DNA of 64,000 bases from JAGVPT01 sp964439265 (lineage in GTDB: Bacteria; Bacteroidota; Ignavibacteria; UBA10030; UBA8401), in NCBI GenBank assembly GCA_964439265.1, contig CAYTOA010000021.1, positions 3,600 through 67,599 on the forward strand, in the 5' to 3' direction. Shown in pieces: positions 60,124-64,000 of this stretch (position 1 is the stretch's first letter; each line of letters opens with the position of its first letter). The notes below the pieces were generated by a model. The model saw only the letters and a program-made list of their open reading frames with translations. It searched no databases and was not told the origin of the DNA. A program made the translations under genes and the position numbers.

Positions 60124-60834
60124 TTATTTCGGATTGGTGGGGCGAATATCTATTTCGCTGACGTTACTGCGTGCCGGCATCGTGAGCGCAAAAAGGACGG
60201 TGTCTGCGACATCCTGCGGCTGGATGATTTTCTCTGAATCTTTGGAATGATCGGAGAACGAAGTATTTACAGAGCCGGGACAAATTGCGATGACGCGAAT
60301 ATTATGTTCCCGGACCTCCAGCATCAACGAGCGGGAAAACCCGAGAAGGCCCCACTTGGTTGCAGAGTATGTTGCACCGCCGACAAATGAATTTTTTCCT
60401 GCCAGAGAAGCAATGTTGATAATTGCGCCGCTCTTCTGACGCATCATCGTTGGAAGTATTCCTCTTGAGCATAGGAAGACGCCGCGCAAATTCACGCTCA
60501 TCATGCCGTCGAAATCTTTGACCGACGTATCGGCAACCTTCGAAAAAATACCAAAGCCGGCATTGTTTATGAGAATATCGACTGTGCCGAATGTCTTGAT
60601 GCTCTTTTTAATGAGACGATCAACGTCTGATTCTTTCGAAACGTCCGCCTGGACGGCCAGACATTCACTGCCATGAACGCGGACTTCCTTCTCAACAGAT
60701 TTTAGATCAACCTTATGGCGTGCCGCAATGACAACCTTGACTCCCGCTTCGGCCAACGAGAGGGTAATGGCTTTTCCAATTCCTTTGCTTGCACCGGTCA
60801 CGATGGCCGTTCTATTCTTCAGCATTTCATTCAT
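60124..60834 (-). CDS. Short-chain dehydrogenase/reductase, sepiapterin-reductase-like (first of two)
   Basis: A 236-residue classical SDR: TAIVTGASKGIGKAITLSLA at the N-terminus, NNAGFG near residue 90, catalytic Ser in INIASLAG and Tyr/Lys in ATYSATKWGLLGFS near residue 155. The C-terminal end DVADTVLFALTMPARSNVSE followed by IDIRPTN resembles its neighbour. Both sit after folE and a PTPS-type gene, so a side-chain reduction in pterin synthesis is likely. GGAGGGG lies upstream of the ATG at 60834, inside the end of the previous SDR gene. Fatty acid FabG-type function is an alternative. Confidence 0.82.
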   Translation of the reverse strand: MNEMLKNRTAIVTGASKGIGKAITLSLAEAGVKVVIAARHKVDLKSVEKEVRVHGSECLAVQADVSKESDVDRLIKKSIKTFGTVDILINNAGFGIFSKVADTSVKDFDGMMSVNLRGVFLCSRGILPTMMRQKSGAIINIASLAGKNSFVGGATYSATKWGLLGFSRSLMLEVREHNIRVIAICPGSVNTSFSDHSKDSEKIIQPQDVADTVLFALTMPARSNVSEIDIRPTNPK

Positions 60835-60837
60835 TGC

Positions 60838-61557
60838 TCAAAGATCCCCTCCTAATGGCCGTATAATGATTTCTTCCGTAAGAACCCGATCCGGCTGCCG
60901 CGTCATCGAGACGACAATTTCTGCGACATCTTCCGGCTGCATCATTTTGAAGTGATATTTTTTCCGCTCGCGGTTGTCCCACATTGCGGTTTCGACCGCT
61001 CCTGGCAACACGTCGATGACCCGGATCCCTTTTTGTCTGACTTCAGCCCGCAAGCTGCGGGACAATGCGAGCACTCCGGCTTTGGTTGCCGAATACGCAG
61101 CCGAGTTCTTGAACGTGGTCGTTGCACTCACCGACACGATATTGATAATAACGCCGCTTCTCCGTCTGAGCATCGCCGGGAGAACTGACTTAGTACACAA
61201 GAATACTCCCCGCAAATTCGTTGCGACCAGGCGGTCAAATTCTTTAACGGTTGTCCTTTCGAACGACTTGAAATATGTGATGCCCGCATTATTAACAAGG
61301 ATGTCAATATTCTTCAGCTTTTTGCGAATAGCGTTGCAGGCGATGCTTACACTCTTCTCACGGCCGACGTCGCATGGAACGTATGACGCTGTGCCGCCGA
61401 GCTTTCGAATAAGCGATGCGTTCCGGCGCAGAGCCCCTGCATCCCTGCCGCTCAGGACAACGTGGGACCCGACTGCCGCAAATGAGCGCGCAATTGCTGC
61501 CCCGATACCGCGGCTGGCTCCTGTAATCCAAACAACTGGAATGTGTTTCGCTGACAT
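60838..61557 (-). CDS. Short-chain dehydrogenase/reductase, sepiapterin-reductase-like (second of two)
   Basis: A 239-residue classical SDR: VWITGASRGIGAAIARSFAA, NNAGITY near residue 92, Ser in INIVSVSATT and Tyr/Lys in AAYSATKAGVLALSRSL near residue 158. The C-terminal MMQPEDVAEIVVSM followed by EEIIIRPLGGDL closely matches, from memory, the end of the Chlorobium sepiapterin reductase (MMPEDIAAPVV ... EEIILRPTSGD). It lies 10 bp after folE. Together with folE and the PTPS gene this argues for reduced-pterin synthesis. Confidence 0.84.
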   Translation of the reverse strand: MSAKHIPVVWITGASRGIGAAIARSFAAVGSHVVLSGRDAGALRRNASLIRKLGGTASYVPCDVGREKSVSIACNAIRKKLKNIDILVNNAGITYFKSFERTTVKEFDRLVATNLRGVFLCTKSVLPAMLRRRSGVIINIVSVSATTTFKNSAAYSATKAGVLALSRSLRAEVRQKGIRVIDVLPGAVETAMWDNRERKKYHFKMMQPEDVAEIVVSMTRQPDRVLTEEIIIRPLGGDL

Positions 61558-61567
61558 GAAATCGGTG

Positions 61568-62149
61568 CTATGCGGGTTTGCTGCCGATGAGGGTAAGAAA
61601 TTCAGAACGGGTCTTGATATCGGTTCGGAATTCTCCCAGCATCGCGCTCGTCGTTGCTCGGGAACTCTGTTTCTCTATCCCGCGCATCATCATGCACAAG
61701 TGCCGCGCTTCGCAGACAACGCCGACACCTTCCGGGTTCAGCGCATCAAACAGCGTCTGGGCGATTTGCTGGGTCATCCGTTCCTGGACTTGAAGCCTGC
61801 GGCTGAACATCTCGACGAGACGCGGGATCTTACTCAGACCGACAATTCTCCCCTTCGGGGTATAGGCGACATGAACTCTGCCGTAAAACGGGAGAAGATG
61901 ATGTTCGCATAAGCTGAAAAAGTCAATATCCTTTACGATCACCATCTCGCTGTATTTCTCTTTGAATACTGCACCGTTGAGAATCTTCTGAGCATCTTCC
62001 GAATAGCCTTTCGTCAGAAATTTCATCGCCTCGGCAACGCGCAACGGCGTTTTCAACAATCCTTCGCGCGAAGGATCTTCGCCAACCCCGACCAACAGCT
62101 GTCGGATAACTTCTTCCATCTTTACCTTCTGTGTCTCCGCTGCCGCCAT
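61568..62149 (-). CDS. folE: GTP cyclohydrolase I (FolE)
   Basis: A 193-residue enzyme converting GTP to dihydroneopterin triphosphate. The zinc site is visible as SLCEHHLLPFYGRVHVAYTP near residue 85 and the second Cys in EARHLCMMMRGIEKQSS near residue 155; GLSKIPRLVEMFSRRLQVQE is typical. Start ATG overlaps the PTPS stop as TAATG with AAGGAGGGG ahead. It feeds either folate or, with the neighbouring genes, tetrahydrobiopterin-type pterins. Confidence 0.96.
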   Translation of the reverse strand: MAAAETQKVKMEEVIRQLLVGVGEDPSREGLLKTPLRVAEAMKFLTKGYSEDAQKILNGAVFKEKYSEMVIVKDIDFFSLCEHHLLPFYGRVHVAYTPKGRIVGLSKIPRLVEMFSRRLQVQERMTQQIAQTLFDALNPEGVGVVCEARHLCMMMRGIEKQSSRATTSAMLGEFRTDIKTRSEFLTLIGSKPA

Positions 62150-62559
62150 TATGCCCCTCCTTTATATTCCACAAAATTATTCTGCGATTCGAACAACTTC
62201 ACCGAAAAGAGGCGCCCATGCCGGATGTGCGGAGCCAGCTGCGCCCAGCATGCTGCGGCGATATTTTCGGCAGTCGGGACCACATCCTTGAGGAATTCGA
62301 CATCATAGTTCAGATGCTTATGGTCCACCTTGCTCACGAAACAGTCCTCGATAATTTTTTTGAGCTCTTTGAGATCAATGACATAACCGGTCTGCGAGTC
62401 GGGTTCGCCGGCCACAGTGATCTCCAGATCGTAATTATGCCCATGCCCGTTCGGGTTCGCGCATTTGTCGTACACCGCTAAATTTTTCTCGTCGGTAAAC
62501 GAAGGATTAAAGAGGCGATGAGCAGCGCTGAAGTGAGCCTTTCGAGTAACGTACATCAT
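62149..62559 (-). CDS. 6-pyruvoyltetrahydropterin synthase (PTPS/QueD family, PTPS-type motif)
   Basis: A 136-residue T-fold enzyme. Zinc His at AHFSAAHRL and HGHNYDL, catalytic Cys in KCANPNGHGHNYDLEITV near residue 32, DHKHLNYDVEFL near residue 78 and the C-terminal KLFESQNNFVEYKG. The CxNPxGHGHNY form and the VVPTAEN and E-x-x-N-N endings match animal-type PTPS (converting dihydroneopterin triphosphate to 6-pyruvoyltetrahydropterin) better than queuosine QueD. It is the first gene of a PTPS-folE-SDR-SDR run. A role in queuosine cannot be excluded without phylogeny. Confidence 0.85.
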   Translation of the reverse strand: MMYVTRKAHFSAAHRLFNPSFTDEKNLAVYDKCANPNGHGHNYDLEITVAGEPDSQTGYVIDLKELKKIIEDCFVSKVDHKHLNYDVEFLKDVVPTAENIAAACWAQLAPHIRHGRLFSVKLFESQNNFVEYKGGA

Positions 62560-62714
62560 TTTTTATCCGTGATGAACTGTTCGTACACAAAGCCGGCAAC
62601 CAATCCGGGACCAAACGTCCGCGCGGGAATCAAACAAAATGCGTGTTCCCAGGAGTTCACCAAATAATTTTTAGAGCTATCCATGGCGGGATCAGTTCAT
62701 CCTGTGAAAATTGA

Positions 62715-63176
62715 TTACGAGAGTGCGGATAAAACTTCTTCCGTGTGGCCCTCGACCTTCACTTTCGGAAAGATGTGCGAGATCTTTCCCTTCTCATCGA
62801 TGATCAGAGTGGTCCGTTCGATGCCCATATATTTGCGCCCCATGAAACTCTTCAACTTCCACACACCGTACGATTCGAGCATGGATTTGCTTTCGTCGCT
62901 CAACAGCGGAAAATTCAGGTCATGTTTTGAAATGAATTTCTTGTGCGACTCCGTATCGTCCGCGCTCACGCCAATAACCACCGCGCCTTTCGCCTTAATC
63001 GCCGAGAGATTGTCACGAAACGAACACGATTCCTTCGTGCAACCTGAAGTGTCATCTTTGGGATAAAAGTACATCACAACCTTCTTCCCCCGAAATTCCT
63101 TCAGGGTGTGCTTCTTGCCGTCGTCTCCATTAAGCGAAAAATCGGGGGCAGAAGATCCAATTTCCAGTTCAGTCAT
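62715..63176 (-). CDS. bcp: Thioredoxin-dependent peroxiredoxin, Bcp/PrxQ type
   Basis: A 153-residue peroxiredoxin with the peroxidatic Cys in YPKDDTSGCTKESCSFRD near residue 45 and the resolving Cys five residues later, the PrxQ arrangement. It reduces peroxides with electrons from thioredoxin. A 155-bp gap downstream holds no gene. It is encoded nine bases after the second peroxiredoxin. Confidence 0.94.
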   Translation of the reverse strand: MTELEIGSSAPDFSLNGDDGKKHTLKEFRGKKVVMYFYPKDDTSGCTKESCSFRDNLSAIKAKGAVVIGVSADDTESHKKFISKHDLNFPLLSDESKSMLESYGVWKLKSFMGRKYMGIERTTLIIDEKGKISHIFPKVKVEGHTEEVLSALS

Positions 63177-63185
63177 GCGACTCCT

Positions 63186-63653
63186 TTAAGCGACGGCTTT
63201 CTTGACTTCGTCGTACGGCGGTTCGACGCCGGGCGTGTCCGTGACCCATGCATACTTTACGACACCTTTTTCATCGATCACATAGACTGCACGCTTCGCT
63301 ACCGTATACCCCTTGATGCCGCCAAGACCTTCGAATACGATTCCATATTGTTTGATCACTGTCCGGTCGAAATCGGAAAGCAGAGGGAAATTCAATTTGT
63401 AGTGCTCCGCGAACGCCTTGTTCGCCCAGGGACTGTCGACGCTGATCCCCACGACCTGAGCGTTCAGACCGTTATAGGCGGACATGGAGTCGCGGAAATT
63501 GCACATTTCTTTGTCACAAACTCCGGTGAAGGCACCCGGATAGAAAAGCAGAACTGTCTTTTTGCCCGCGGACTCAGAAAGAGGTGAACGGGGAGTCTTC
63601 GTAGTGTCAACGAGCGTGAACTGGGGCGCTTTCGATCCAACGGTAACCGACAT
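63186..63653 (-). CDS. Peroxiredoxin (AhpE/Prx-like)
   Basis: A 155-residue peroxiredoxin with the peroxidatic Cys in YPGAFTGVCDKEMCNFRDSM near residue 46; a second Cys lies five residues on. The PGAFT-x-x-C form and WVTDTPGVEPPYDEV ending point to the AhpE/redoxin subgroup of AhpC-TSA proteins. GAAAGGA precedes the ATG. Tandem with bcp, likely a small peroxide-defence unit. Confidence 0.9.
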   Translation of the reverse strand: MSVTVGSKAPQFTLVDTTKTPRSPLSESAGKKTVLLFYPGAFTGVCDKEMCNFRDSMSAYNGLNAQVVGISVDSPWANKAFAEHYKLNFPLLSDFDRTVIKQYGIVFEGLGGIKGYTVAKRAVYVIDEKGVVKYAWVTDTPGVEPPYDEVKKAVA

Positions 63654-63873
63654 TGCTGTATCCTTTCGAAATTTAGAAATTAGTGCTATCGAGAATAGTT
63701 ATCATGCTCGTAGGTATGTAACCCAAAAATACCGTCAGAGTTCCAGTTGGAGGAACAATTTTAGCCTCAGTGATAGGAATGGGACGAGTAAAATTACCAA
63801 AAAACGGGGCTATAGTCAATGCTATCGAAATTGCTTTTCAGGCAAAATTGAATATATTTGTAAGCAACTTTTC
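63654..63873. other. Intergenic region before tRNA-Ser
   Basis: 220 bases between the divergent peroxiredoxin gene and the tRNA. It contains the tRNA promoter listed separately and no ORF I would defend. Confidence 0.4.
63831..63860 (+). promoter_or_regulatory. Candidate tRNA-Ser promoter
   Basis: TTG at 63831-63833 and TATATTTG at 63853-63860 fit the Bacteroidota-style -33 TTTG / -7 TAnnTTTG arrangement with about 19 bases between them. It ends 13 bases before the tRNA. Confidence 0.45.
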
Positions 63874-63962
63874 GGAGAGGTGTCTGAGTGGTTGAAAGAG
63901 CCGGTCTCGAAAACCGGTGTCCCGCTTACGTGGGACCGTGGGTTCGAATCCCACCCTCTCCG
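63874..63962 (+). tRNA. tRNA-Ser (anticodon CGA)
   Basis: An 89-nt tRNA with acceptor stem GGAGAGG pairing with CCTCTCC and discriminator G. The anticodon stem CCGGT/ACCGG encloses loop CTCGAAA, giving anticodon CGA (codon UCG). A long variable arm (TCCCGCTTACGTGGGA) confirms a class II tRNA, and the T arm reads GTGGGTTCGAATCCCAC. CCA is not encoded. Confidence 0.97.
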
Positions 63963-64000
63963 CGGTTTTGTTAGAGGACAAGTGGGACTGTGGGTTCTCC

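Noticed and set aside
60974..61912. 312-residue plus-strand reading frame
   Set aside because: It spans the antisense of an SDR gene and folE; composition is that of a shadow frame.
63963..64000. Second tRNA or partial repeat after tRNA-Ser
   Set aside because: GTGGGACTGTGGGTTCTCC echoes part of the tRNA (GTGGGACCGTGGGTTC) but is cut by the window end and too short to call.

Overview
The window reads as one chromosomal segment of a bacterium from the Bacteroidota/Chlorobiota/Ignavibacteriota (FCB) side of the tree, most likely a draft or metagenome-assembled genome. The hints are a bacillithiol-type BshB1 deacetylase, a System I cytochrome c maturation operon, a PorW/SprE-like TPR lipoprotein, a PTPS plus sepiapterin-reductase-like cluster of the kind known from green sulfur bacteria, and AT-rich promoters mixing TTGACA/TATATT with one TAnnTTTG-like box. 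The lineage is inference. The sequence holds a 100-N scaffold gap (20005-20104) with the same 55 bp on both sides, so it is an unjoined contig overlap and not missing sequence.

Layout. 1-5163 (minus): xseA-xseB-dxs chained by ATGA overlaps, then a Gfo/Idh/MocA oxidoreductase and a partial ribD. 5391-14495 (plus): bshB1, then a copper/silver efflux island with CusC, CusB and CusA homologues and four small or medium exported Cys-rich proteins, ending in a DUF2318 protein and an HMA-domain lipoprotein that have been pushed apart by a REP-like palindromic insertion. 14709-19768 (minus): ccmABCDEF with a CxxxY-type CcmE. 19826-33851 (minus): FG-GAP repeat protein, thioesterase, BamD-like lipoprotein, CapA-like protein, glutamate dehydrogenase, a nitrilase-family amidase, a TPM protein, a response regulator and PAS/GAF histidine kinase, DAHP synthase, and a TPM + LemA pair.

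34045-43821 (plus) is the most coherent metabolic island: beta-ureidopropionase, omega-aminotransferase, PreT, PreA, dihydropyrimidinase and an NCS1 permease, plus three small membrane proteins. This is the full reductive uracil/thymine degradation route to a malonate semialdehyde. A (methyl)malonate-semialdehyde dehydrogenase sits just beyond it on the other strand (44567-46075) and would turn that product into acetyl-CoA (or propionyl-CoA from thymine). It is followed by acyl-CoA dehydrogenase, 3-hydroxyacyl-CoA dehydrogenase and thiolase.

49579-57466 (minus): a gamma-synthase-type PLP enzyme, rho (with a bidirectional terminator and a long leader), folC, pyrD, pyrK and the PorW/SprE-like lipoprotein. 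57606-58076 (plus) is a Spy/CpxP-like protein. 58148-63653 (minus): D-2-hydroxyacid dehydrogenase, ferredoxin-NADP reductase, two SDRs, folE, a PTPS that looks like the animal tetrahydrobiopterin enzyme, and two peroxiredoxins. A tRNA-Ser(CGA) closes the window.

No gene-free stretch exceeds about 230 bp. I do not see a clearly new multi-gene system. The most unusual items are the REP insertion with a 17-bp duplication that broke an ATGA gene overlap, the probable pterin (BH4-like) operon, the Cys-type CcmE, a response regulator fused to a histidine-less DHp-like domain, and the Cys-rich exported proteins of the copper island.
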